Source: an uncultured Plesiomonas sp. (GTDB taxonomy: Bacteria; Pseudomonadota; Gammaproteobacteria; Enterobacterales; CAMTGL01). From it: a stretch of DNA of 8,230 bases. The DNA is taken from assembly GCA_947071955.1 (NCBI GenBank), contig CAMTGL010000089.1, positions 1 through 8,230 of the forward strand, written 5' to 3'. Below are positions 1-5,931 of this stretch, piece by piece. A model generated the notes under the pieces. The model was not told the origin of the DNA and ran no database searches. It worked only from the letters and a program-made list of their open reading frames with translations. The position numbers were made by a program, and so were the translations under genes. The number at the start of each line of letters is the position of its first letter. Position 1 is the stretch's first letter.

Positions 1-1710
1 CGAATTCGGCTGCATGCAAAGTGCATCATAGCCGGTCAGCGTTATCAGCCAGCGTGATAGCTGGCTAATCATCTGCTGATAACCCTGCGCCTGATCTGGT
101 GGGCAAAACGGGTGCAAGGCGGCAAACTCTGGCCATGTTACTGGGATCATCTCTGCTGTGGCATTGAGTTTCATGGTGCAAGAGCCGAGCGGGATCATCG
201 CCTGATTAAGCGCCAAGTCTTTGCGTTCTAAGCGGTGAATATAGCGCAGCATGTCGGTTTCACTGTGGTAACGTGAAAACACCGGATGAGTCAAAATGGG
301 GGTGCTGCGTGGCAGTAACAACCGCGCATCTGACGGCGTCAGTTGTTGATCCAGCGTATCAATATCCAGATCCAGTGTGTTGTTTCCGGTGATAATCCGG
401 CAGAGCAGTTGAATATCTTGTGGCGTACTGGTTTCATCGAGCGTAATACCGATAGCCTGCGGTAAATCAGCCCGTAAATTAACCTGTTGGGTATACGCCC
501 GAGCCAGTATCTGTGGTGCATCGGCACACTCTACCACCAGCGTATCAAACCAGTGTTGATGCCGTAATACATAGCCTTGTTGGATAAGAGCGTGTGCCAG
601 TAGCGTGGTCAAGCGGTGTATCCGGCGGGCAATCCGTTGCAGCCCATGCGCACCGTGGTAAACGGCATAAAACCCAGCCATATTCGCCAGCAACACTTGT
701 GAGGTACAGATGTTTGAGTTGGCTTTTTCACGCCGAATATGTTGCTCGCGAGTCTGCATGGCCATGCGTAGTGCAGTATTGCCGCGCGCATCGCGCGACA
801 CGCCAATGACTCTGCCAGGCATCGCGCGTTTAAAACTATCACGTGTAGCAAAAAACGCGGCATGCGGGCCGCCATAGCCCATCGGTACGCCAAAACGCTG
901 GGCCGATCCGAAGACAATATCCGCCCCCAACGCCCCCGGAGATTCAAGCAGCACCAGCGCCAGCATATCGGCTGCCACACTGATGATGATATTTTGTGCC
1001 TGCCAGCGGGCAAACTGCTCACGATAATCGGCAATATTGCCACTGGAAGTAGGATATTGAACCAACACACCAAACAGATCATCGTACTGCTCGGTTTCAG
1101 CCAAAGCGCCAATGGTTAAGGTAAACCCAAAACCTTCGGCACGCGTTTTAAGTACATCAAGTGTTTGCGGATGGGTGTCTGCCGACACAAAAAAGCGATT
1201 TGCGCCTTTGCGCTTACTTAAACGGGCACTCATTGCCATCGCTTCAGCAGCAGCAGTTGCCTCATCAAGCAGCGAGGCCGAAGCAACATCTAATCCGGTT
1301 AAATCAAGAGTCAGTTGCTGAAAATTGAGCAGTGCTTCTAAGCGCCCCTGTGACACTTCCGGCTGATAGGGCGTATAGGCGGTATACCACCCCGGATTTT
1401 CGAGCACATTGCGCAGAATGACCGGCGGGGTGATGGTTGCTGTGTATCCCATCCCGATAAAGTTTTTAAAGATTTTGTTCTGCTGTGCCAGCACTTTTAA
1501 CTCTGCCAAGGCCTGATTTTCATTCACAGCACTGACTGTTTCTGGCGCGGGTGCCAACAAGATATCAGTAGGTACAGTCTGCTCAATGAGTTCATCTAAA
1601 GAGCGAAGTTTGAGCGCGGCAAGCATCTGCTTTTGCTGTTCAGCATCAGGGCCGATATGGCGGCGTACAAATGCCTGAGAATCATCGAGCGAAGTTAGCG
1701 TAAACGTCAT
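1..1710 (-). CDS. gcvP: Glycine dehydrogenase (decarboxylating), P protein, 3'-truncated by window edge
   Basis: P protein of the glycine cleavage system: a cytoplasmic PLP enzyme that decarboxylates glycine and transfers the aminomethyl group to the lipoyl arm of GcvH. The frame is open from the ATG at 1710 to base 1, giving 570 codons of a family usually about 957 long, so the last 40 percent, including the PLP-binding lysine, lies outside. Visible family blocks are RHIGPDAEQQ near residues 17-26, YTAYTPYQPEVSQGRLEAL around residues 110-130, QRFGVPMGYGGPHAAFF near the middle, REQHIRREKANSNICTSQ, and MIPLGSCTMKLNA at 505-517. The last visible residues, CMQPNS, align with the E. coli protein. 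I see no frameshift or internal stop. A purine-rich AGGGA near 1718-1722 serves as ribosome site. It is third in the gcvTHP operon, 106 bp after gcvH. Confidence 0.97.
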   Translation of the reverse strand, partial: MTFTLTSLDDSQAFVRRHIGPDAEQQKQMLAALKLRSLDELIEQTVPTDILLAPAPETVSAVNENQALAELKVLAQQNKIFKNFIGMGYTATITPPVILRNVLENPGWYTAYTPYQPEVSQGRLEALLNFQQLTLDLTGLDVASASLLDEATAAAEAMAMSARLSKRKGANRFFVSADTHPQTLDVLKTRAEGFGFTLTIGALAETEQYDDLFGVLVQYPTSSGNIADYREQFARWQAQNIIISVAADMLALVLLESPGALGADIVFGSAQRFGVPMGYGGPHAAFFATRDSFKRAMPGRVIGVSRDARGNTALRMAMQTREQHIRREKANSNICTSQVLLANMAGFYAVYHGAHGLQRIARRIHRLTTLLAHALIQQGYVLRHQHWFDTLVVECADAPQILARAYTQQVNLRADLPQAIGITLDETSTPQDIQLLCRIITGNNTLDLDIDTLDQQLTPSDARLLLPRSTPILTHPVFSRYHSETDMLRYIHRLERKDLALNQAMIPLGSCTMKLNATAEMIPVTWPEFAALHPFCPPDQAQGYQQMISQLSRWLITLTGYDALCMQPNS

Positions 1711-1746
1711 TATCGAATCCCTGAAAATGCGGTGTCAGAATGATAG

Positions 1747-1770
1747 GCTGCCGTGGCAAGCCACAGCAGC
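1747..1770 (-). other. Strong intercistronic hairpin between gcvH and gcvP
   Basis: On the plus strand, arm GCTGCCGTGGC (1747-1757) and arm GCCACAGCAGC (1760-1770) are separated by two bases. In the minus-strand transcript this gives an 11-pair stem with a single G-U wobble. No T-run follows, so it does not look like a terminator. It ends 36 nt before the gcvP ATG, leaving the ribosome site free. A role in mRNA stability or in tuning gcvP translation relative to gcvH is possible but inferred. Confidence 0.6.
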
Positions 1771-1793
1771 AATCGGGGCGGTGAACGAGAGAA

Positions 1794-1814
1794 CGCATAC
1801 CTCTCAGAGGTGCG
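1794..1814 (-). other. Dyad just after the gcvH stop codon
   Basis: CCTCT (1800-1804) and AGAGG (1806-1810) flank one base, and the outer CGCA (1794-1797) pairs with TGCG (1811-1814) across a two-base bulge. It sits three bases past the gcvH stop. The one-base centre makes a tight RNA hairpin unlikely without opening inner pairs. No T-run follows. Function unknown; it may act with the stronger hairpin at 1747-1770. Confidence 0.35.
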
Positions 1815-1816
1815 AA

Positions 1817-2224
1817 TTACTCTTCCTCATCCTCATCATCGGCAGAGACCATTTGCTGATACCCTTCGGCATCCATCAGCTCATCAAGCTCTTCAGGGTC
1901 ATCCAACTTCATCTGAAACAGCCAGCCATCACCGTATGGGTCATGGTTGACACGGTCAGGGGAATCGGTCAGATCTTCGTTAACGCTAATAATTTCACCG
2001 GTCAGCGGAGAGTAAATATCCGATGCCGCTTTGACCGATTCGGCAACAGCGCAATCATCACCGGCATCAACCTGACTGCCAATATCGGGCAACTCGATAA
2101 ATACCATATCGCCAAGCAGGGCCTGCGCATGGTCAGTAATACCCACGGTGTAGCAGCCATTACCGTCATCACGAACCCACTCATGGGTGCCGGTATACAG
2201 TAATTCAGAGGGAATATGGCTCAT
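1817..2224 (-). CDS. gcvH: Glycine cleavage system H protein
   Basis: A 135-residue lipoyl carrier protein that shuttles the aminomethyl intermediate between the P, T and L proteins in the cytoplasm. The lipoylation motif AESVKAASD is intact, with the acceptor lysine at residue 65, the same position as in E. coli GcvH. The N-terminus (MSHIPSELLYTGTHEWVR) and the GDMVFIELP block are typical. The start is the ATG at 2224, preceded by AAGGA at 2232-2236 with seven bases of spacing. The C-terminus ends in a strongly acidic run (DDEDEEE) and is about six residues longer than the 129-residue E. coli protein. It lies 105 bp after gcvT, a wider gap than I recall for E. coli, with no terminator visible in it. 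Confidence 0.98.
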   Translation of the reverse strand: MSHIPSELLYTGTHEWVRDDGNGCYTVGITDHAQALLGDMVFIELPDIGSQVDAGDDCAVAESVKAASDIYSPLTGEIISVNEDLTDSPDRVNHDPYGDGWLFQMKLDDPEELDELMDAEGYQQMVSADDEDEEE

Positions 2225-2329
2225 GAGAACATCCTTTTATACGCTTGATAATAAAATCATGGTTAACGAAAAGAGAATAAGATAACGCCTATCATCAATA
2301 TTTTGTGTGTTAGCAAATCATTCCGTGCA

Positions 2330-3427
2330 TTAGCCGATCACCGCGTTGCCCTGACGTACAAACTGTGGTGCGGTGACGGTAACTGGCATCTCTCGGTTTC
2401 GAATCAACACAACTGCCTGCGCACCAATTCCGGCGGGCACGCGTGCTAATGCAATGCTGCATCCTAATGTTGGTGAGAAACTGCCACTGGTGATCACGCC
2501 TTGTTGGGCTATGCCCAGATTATCGACAAAATGTACTGTCTGGCCGTGACGCAACACCCCTTTCTCCCGCATCACCAGCCCGACCAGCCGCTCATGCCCC
2601 TGCTCTTGCTGAGTGATCAATGCTCGGCGGCCAATAAAATCACGGTTTTCCGGTGTCAGACTTACGCACCATGCCATATTAGCGGCCAGCGGGCTGACGG
2701 TTTCATCCATATCCTGCCCATACAGATTCATCCCAGCTTCAAGACGCAGCGTATCGCGCGCACCCAATCCACACGGCTGTACGCCACGAGCCAACAGTTG
2801 CTGCCAGAGAGCATCAATTTCGGTATTTGGGATTAAGATCTCAACGCCCTTTTCACCGGTATATCCGGTTGTGGCGATAAACCATGAACCATATTGTTGG
2901 CCCCAAAAGGCTGGCATTGCCGTCAGTTGTGCTTGCTGCTCAGTCGGCAGCAGAGCCGCAACATGCGCGATAGCGTCAGGGCCTTGCACAGCAAGCATAG
3001 CCAGATCATCACGTTCAGTGATCTCAACGTTATAGGCCTTCGCTTGCAGGCTAATCCAAGCTAAATCTTTTTCACGGGTGGCGGAATTTACCACTAAACG
3101 GAAAAAATCTTCTTGCAGGAAATAGACGATTAAATCGTCAATCACGCCACCATGTTCATTTAACATGCCGCTGTATAACGCTTTTCCTGAACGAGTCAGT
3201 TTTGCCACATCATTGGCCAGTAAATAGCGCAAAAATGGGCGACACTGCGGGCCATGCAAGTCAACAATGGTCATGTGCGAGACATCAAACATACCGGCAC
3301 TGCGGCGGACATGATGATGCTCCTCCAACTGCGACCCGTAATGTAACGGCATATCCCAGCCATGAAAATCAACCATTTTGCCACCGGCGGCAAGGTGCTG
3401 TGCATAGAGAGGGGTACGGTTTGCCAT
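2330..3427 (-). CDS. gcvT: Aminomethyltransferase, glycine cleavage T protein
   Basis: A 365-residue cytoplasmic T protein. It uses tetrahydrofolate to take the methylene carbon from aminomethyl-lipoyl GcvH, releasing ammonia and giving 5,10-methylene-THF. Family blocks run in order: TPLYAQH near the N-terminus, MVDFHGWDMPLHYGS (18-32), AGMFDVSHM, GGVIDDLIVY around 93-102 holding the conserved aspartates of the folate site, ATTGYTGEKG, CGLGARDTLRLEAGMNLYG, and TSGSFSPTLG near the C-terminus. Length matches E. coli GcvT (364). The frame is open upstream to a Met at 3472, but the ATG at 3427 is chosen because it gives the family N-terminus (MANRTPLY) and has AAGGA eight bases before it. First gene of the gcv operon, with the control region presumably in 3428-3993. 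Confidence 0.97.
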   Translation of the reverse strand: MANRTPLYAQHLAAGGKMVDFHGWDMPLHYGSQLEEHHHVRRSAGMFDVSHMTIVDLHGPQCRPFLRYLLANDVAKLTRSGKALYSGMLNEHGGVIDDLIVYFLQEDFFRLVVNSATREKDLAWISLQAKAYNVEITERDDLAMLAVQGPDAIAHVAALLPTEQQAQLTAMPAFWGQQYGSWFIATTGYTGEKGVEILIPNTEIDALWQQLLARGVQPCGLGARDTLRLEAGMNLYGQDMDETVSPLAANMAWCVSLTPENRDFIGRRALITQQEQGHERLVGLVMREKGVLRHGQTVHFVDNLGIAQQGVITSGSFSPTLGCSIALARVPAGIGAQAVVLIRNREMPVTVTAPQFVRQGNAVIG

Positions 3428-3435
3428 GCTCGCTA

Positions 3436-3440
3436 TCCTT
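3436..3440 (-). promoter_or_regulatory. Ribosome binding site deciding the gcvT start
   Basis: AAGGA on the minus strand, eight bases before the ATG at 3427. It supports this start over the in-frame Met 15 codons upstream, which would add a hydrophobic stretch absent from the family. Confidence 0.75.
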
Positions 3441-3566
3441 AGAATATATGCCGTTAAAATCAACAGTAGCACCGTAAATGCCGTTACATTTTATTCGGCT
3501 TGATGCTGGTCAGGTGCTGACAAAAGATAGAAATAAATTAACAGGATAAAAACAGTTCACCTGCAC

Positions 3567-3592
3567 TATTGTTGCAAAATACCACAACAATA
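3567..3592. promoter_or_regulatory. 8-bp inverted repeat upstream of gcvT, possible operator
   Basis: TATTGTTG at 3567-3574 and its exact reverse complement CAACAATA at 3585-3592, centred about 150 bp upstream of the gcvT ATG. An arm spacing of 18 bp, close to two helical turns, suits a dimeric regulator. No known consensus was recognised, so the operator role is inference. Confidence 0.35.
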
Positions 3593-3786
3593 TGTATGCA
3601 AAAAGTGAAGAAATGAGAGAGGTGAAGGGAAAATAGACTATTGCCTCTGAAGCAGATTTAAAAAACATCGCAGGGAAAGACGCTGTTTCCGCTATTTTAG
3701 GTGTTTTTGAGCATTTTTACGCGTTTTGAAAGGTGTAATACCCAAGAAGAAAATAATTTTCGTGACAGAGTGATAGTCATGTCGCC

Positions 3787-3822
3787 ATGAGCTGACTCAC
3801 TACTCTCAGTGAGCCAGCTCAT
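3787..3822 (-). repeat. Inverted repeat with 15-bp arms (hairpin) between yqhD and gcvT
   Basis: On the plus strand ATGAGCTGACTCACT (3787-3801) and AGTGAGCCAGCTCAT (3808-3822) are complementary except for one pair, around a six-base loop. In a minus-strand transcript the odd pair becomes G-U, so all 15 positions pair; on the plus strand it is an A-C mismatch. This asymmetry suggests the structure matters in the minus-strand RNA, downstream of yqhD. No T-run follows on the minus strand, so it is not a classical intrinsic terminator. It could be a 3'-end stabiliser or transcript-end hairpin, a regulator site, or a mobile-element remnant. Confidence 0.6.
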
Positions 3823-3900
3823 AAATTGTTGTGTTTTTATTGCGAAATTGTTTTTTACAGGCTGTTTTTCAGGCAGTAATTTGGGGTTAATTTTTGACAA

Positions 3901-3988
3901 GTAAATCACTGCCCAGTAAACAATAGCACTGTAAACAACAGCCCTGTAAGTTGCCGTACTATCTAGCCGTACTATAAAGTTACGCCCT
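3901..3988. repeat. Degenerate 15-bp tandem array just downstream of yqhD
   Basis: Successive blocks read GTAAATCACTGCCCA (3901-3915), GTAAACAATAGCACT (3916-3930), GTAAACAACAGCCCT (3931-3945), GTAAGTTGCCGTACT (3946-3960), ATCTAGCCGTACT (3961-3973, two bases short) and ATAAAGTTACGCCCT (3974-3988). The shared pattern is roughly GTAAA, a variable centre, then GCCCT or GTACT. The decamer GCCGTACTAT occurs twice, 13 bp apart. The array ends five bases before the yqhD stop codon and is non-coding. Units are too short and too variable for a CRISPR array. Function unknown. Confidence 0.55.
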
Positions 3989-3993
3989 AAACA

Positions 3994-5151
3994 TTACAGC
4001 GCTGCTTGGTAAATCCGGCGGCTATCCTCTAAACGGATATCTTTATGCTCACCAAGCTTGCTCATGCCATGCTCTTTTAGCTTATCAACCATAGCTGGAA
4101 TGGTACTGCCATCAAGGCCGTAATCCCGCAAATGTGTTTTTAGCCCCATCTGTTCAAAGAACTGGCGGGTTGCGGCAATGGCAGCATCAATGCGCTGTTC
4201 ATCACTGCCTTCATGTATCCCCCAAACACGCTCTGCGTACTGCAATAGCTTCGCGTGTTTAGCGATGCGTTTTTCCTGCAACAATACCGGCAAAATCACC
4301 GCCAGTGTCTGGGCGTGATCGATACCGTGCATGGCTGTTAGCTCATGCCCTAGCATATGGGTTGCCCAGTCTTGCGGCACGCCAGCACCAATCAGACCAT
4401 TAAGTGCCATTGTCGCACTCCACATGATATTGGCGCGAACAGCATAGTTCTGTGGCTCAACCAGAGCACGCGGGCCCTCTTCTACTAACGTTTGCAACAA
4501 GCCTTCGGCAAAGCGGTCTTGTACTTTGGCATCAACCGGATAGGTCAGATATTGCTCAACGGTATGTACGAAGGCATCAACAACGCCGTTGGCAATCTGG
4601 CGCTCTGGCAAGGTGTAGGTGATTTCAGGATCGAGCACCGCAAATTTTGGCATCACTAACGGTGAGAAAAAGTGCTGTTTATCACCGGTACTGCGGCGGG
4701 TTATCACCGCGCCCATGTTCATTTCAGAACCGGTTGCCGGCAGTGTCAGTACAGAGCCCATCGGGATAGCTTGTTTAATATCACTGCCCACTGTATGCAT
4801 AATATGCCACGGCTCACCAACATAATCGGCTGCAGCAGCAATAAATTTGGTGCCATCAATCACCGAACCACCCCCGACAGCCAGCAGAAAGGTGATTTTT
4901 TCATTACGCACAAATTCAACAGCCTGCATCAGCGTTTCATAAGAGGGGTTTGGCTCTATTCCACCAAACTCCAGCACATGCATACCACTCAGTGCCGCAT
5001 GCACCTGATCTAGAACGCCAGAACGCTTGGCACTGCCACCACCATAGGTGATTAAAACGCGCGCATCTGCCGGAATAACATTACGCAAATGGGCAATTTG
5101 TCCTTTACCAAACAGCACTTTTGTTGGGGTATGGAGCGTAAAATTTTGCAT
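3994..5151 (-). CDS. yqhD: NADPH-dependent aldehyde reductase / iron-type alcohol dehydrogenase, YqhD family
   Basis: A 385-residue cytoplasmic enzyme of the iron-containing alcohol dehydrogenase family, close to E. coli YqhD (387). The family reduces short-chain and lipid-peroxidation aldehydes such as methylglyoxal, acrolein and butanal using NADPH. Domains in order: an N-terminal nucleotide-binding half with ITYGGGSAKRSGVLDQV (34-50) and AVGGGSVIDGTKFIAAA (91-107), then a helical metal-binding half. Metal ligands expected from YqhD are present: Asp192 and His196 (NGVVDAFVHTVEQY), His265 (DWATHMLGHE) and His279 (HGIDHAQTLA). The start at 5151 gives the family N-terminus and has AAAGG about eight bases upstream. 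In E. coli yqhD is next to the AraC-type activator yqhC and to dkgA; neither is present here. No clear terminator follows. Confidence 0.95.
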   Translation of the reverse strand: MQNFTLHTPTKVLFGKGQIAHLRNVIPADARVLITYGGGSAKRSGVLDQVHAALSGMHVLEFGGIEPNPSYETLMQAVEFVRNEKITFLLAVGGGSVIDGTKFIAAAADYVGEPWHIMHTVGSDIKQAIPMGSVLTLPATGSEMNMGAVITRRSTGDKQHFFSPLVMPKFAVLDPEITYTLPERQIANGVVDAFVHTVEQYLTYPVDAKVQDRFAEGLLQTLVEEGPRALVEPQNYAVRANIMWSATMALNGLIGAGVPQDWATHMLGHELTAMHGIDHAQTLAVILPVLLQEKRIAKHAKLLQYAERVWGIHEGSDEQRIDAAIAATRQFFEQMGLKTHLRDYGLDGSTIPAMVDKLKEHGMSKLGEHKDIRLEDSRRIYQAAL

Positions 5152-5412
5152 AAATATCGCCTTTAAATCCGAAGATGAGGGTTTGAATCACCAAACCTAC
5201 AGCCGTCAGACAGCAGTACTGCCGTAACGGATTAACCTGCTAATATTCTCGACCCATTTCCCCAATGGTGCAACACAACATCAGTACGGTGTTACAAAAC
5301 GCCGATAAATGGCAACAATGCCGTGAGCGGTTCAATCTAATTTCAACAAAATAGTGGTATGGATAATGCCAAACAGTGAACACTCTCCACACCCTATTTT
5401 CTGCCCTATCTG
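5152..5412 (-). promoter_or_regulatory. yqhD upstream region with two dyads
   Basis: A 261-bp gap between the small secreted-protein gene and yqhD, with no supported gene. It holds a 10-bp perfect palindrome GCAGTACTGC (5213-5222) and an inverted repeat GGTTTG (5180-5185) / CAAACC (5192-5197), both within about 75 bp of the yqhD ATG. A weaker CCATT/AATGG dyad lies at 5254-5268. These could be operator or leader elements. I cannot pick a confident promoter. No obvious intrinsic terminator follows the stop at 5413. Confidence 0.4.
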
Positions 5413-5916
5413 TTATTTTTTATGCGTTTGATTACTCTCAGGTAAAACGGTTAACCAGACTTTTTCACCTGCTTTTGCGGTGATCGTCATCAGATAACTG
5501 GCCCACTCATGTGTATTAAAATGGTAGATTTTTCTTCCCTGCTCTGGGCATGAGTAGCTCTCAATGTTTTCGCCGACAATATCACCGCCTTTAATCGCTA
5601 GCGTGACATCATCATTGACCATCACAACAAACTTCTCATCCCAATGAATTGTGGCAATTTGCAGGTAGTGCTCACGGTCAGTTGCGGTAAATTGATGAGA
5701 AAACCCTTTATCAAGTGTCACCTCTACTTGGGCAGCTTGATCCGGCGTGTTGGGGTAAGCGGCATAGTTCTCCGGCTGTATCTGGCACGCTTTTTGGTAA
5801 TCTTTACTGAAATACTGATTTCTCGCTTCAGAGATCTTCTTATCTTTACTGGTCTGAGCCAATGCATATTGGCTGCTTAATATCAGGGTTAACAAAATAC
5901 ACAATGTACTGCGCAT
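5413..5916 (-). CDS. Small secreted protein of unknown function
   Basis: A 167-residue protein I do not recognise. It opens with a clear Sec signal peptide: a short basic start, a hydrophobic core (LCILLTLILSS) and a likely signal peptidase site after ALA at residues 18-20. The mature part is probably periplasmic or extracellular. It has a short lysine-rich helical stretch (22-45), then a segment with alternating hydrophobic residues suggesting a beta-sandwich (62-158), loosely like PPC-type domains. Cys44 and Cys123 are the only mature cysteines and could form a disulfide. Trp92, Trp138 and Trp154 and several histidines (HW at 91-92, HEW at 136-138) stand out. The start is secure: AGGAG lies eight bases before the ATG. 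It begins 15 bp after the di-haem gene ends, so the two are almost certainly co-transcribed and may work together in the periplasm. Confidence 0.85.
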   Translation of the reverse strand: MRSTLCILLTLILSSQYALAQTSKDKKISEARNQYFSKDYQKACQIQPENYAAYPNTPDQAAQVEVTLDKGFSHQFTATDREHYLQIATIHWDEKFVVMVNDDVTLAIKGGDIVGENIESYSCPEQGRKIYHFNTHEWASYLMTITAKAGEKVWLTVLPESNQTHKK

Positions 5917-5924
5917 GAATAGAT

Positions 5925-5929
5925 CTCCT
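5925..5929 (-). promoter_or_regulatory. Ribosome binding site of the small secreted-protein gene
   Basis: AGGAG on the minus strand, eight bases before the ATG at 5916 and inside the 15-bp gap after the di-haem gene. This arrangement favours coupled translation of the two genes. Confidence 0.75.
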
Positions 5930-5931
5930 GT

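Larger units (their letters stand above)
3428..3700 (-). promoter_or_regulatory. Presumed gcv operon promoter and control region
   Basis: AT-rich non-coding DNA directly upstream of gcvT. I could not choose a convincing -35/-10 pair. Visible structure includes TATTGTTG (3567-3574) facing CAACAATA (3585-3592), an 8-bp inverted repeat with a 10-bp spacer; GTCAG/CTGAC around a 3-bp centre (3509-3521); a nine-base direct repeat ATGCCGTTA (plus strand) at 3448-3456 and 3478-3486; and nested short dyads at 3618-3648 (AGAGG/CCTCT enclosing AATAG/CTATT). In E. coli this operon answers to GcvA/GcvR, Lrp and PurR, but I cannot assign any of these elements to a named regulator. The conserved core of a glycine riboswitch is not visible. 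Confidence 0.4.
3428..3993. other. 566-bp intergenic region between gcvT and yqhD
   Basis: No gene is supported here. The only sizeable minus-strand open frame (3697-3909, 70 codons) starts with GTG, has no ribosome site, resembles nothing I know, and runs through the 15-bp-arm hairpin. The right third carries the tandem array, the centre the hairpin, and the left half the presumed gcv control region. A recognisable remnant of ubiI, the gene upstream of gcvT in E. coli, is not visible. Confidence 0.6.

Noticed and set aside
609..1112. Minus-strand open frame inside gcvP as a separate gene or a sign of a gcvP frameshift
   Set aside because: It is in another frame. The gcvP frame itself is open from 1710 to the window edge and matches the family at both ends.
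1727..2203. Plus-strand open frame opposite gcvH
   Set aside because: Antisense shadow of gcvH, with no ribosome site or family resemblance.
3428..3472. Longer gcvT start at 3472 adding 15 residues
   Set aside because: The extra residues form a hydrophobic stretch absent from the family. The ATG at 3427 has a good ribosome site and yields the typical N-terminus.
3428..3700. Glycine riboswitch upstream of gcvT
   Set aside because: Tandem glycine aptamers precede gcvT in some bacteria such as Vibrio, but the conserved core blocks are not visible on the minus strand. The GAGAGAGGTGAAGGG stretch is on the wrong strand and lacks the partner motifs.
3697..3909. 70-codon minus-strand open frame in the yqhD-gcvT gap
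   Set aside because: GTG start without ribosome site, no recognisable features, and it runs through the 15-bp-arm hairpin.
3901..3988. CRISPR array
   Set aside because: Units are about 15 bp, directly abutting and degenerate, without spacers, and no cas genes are present.
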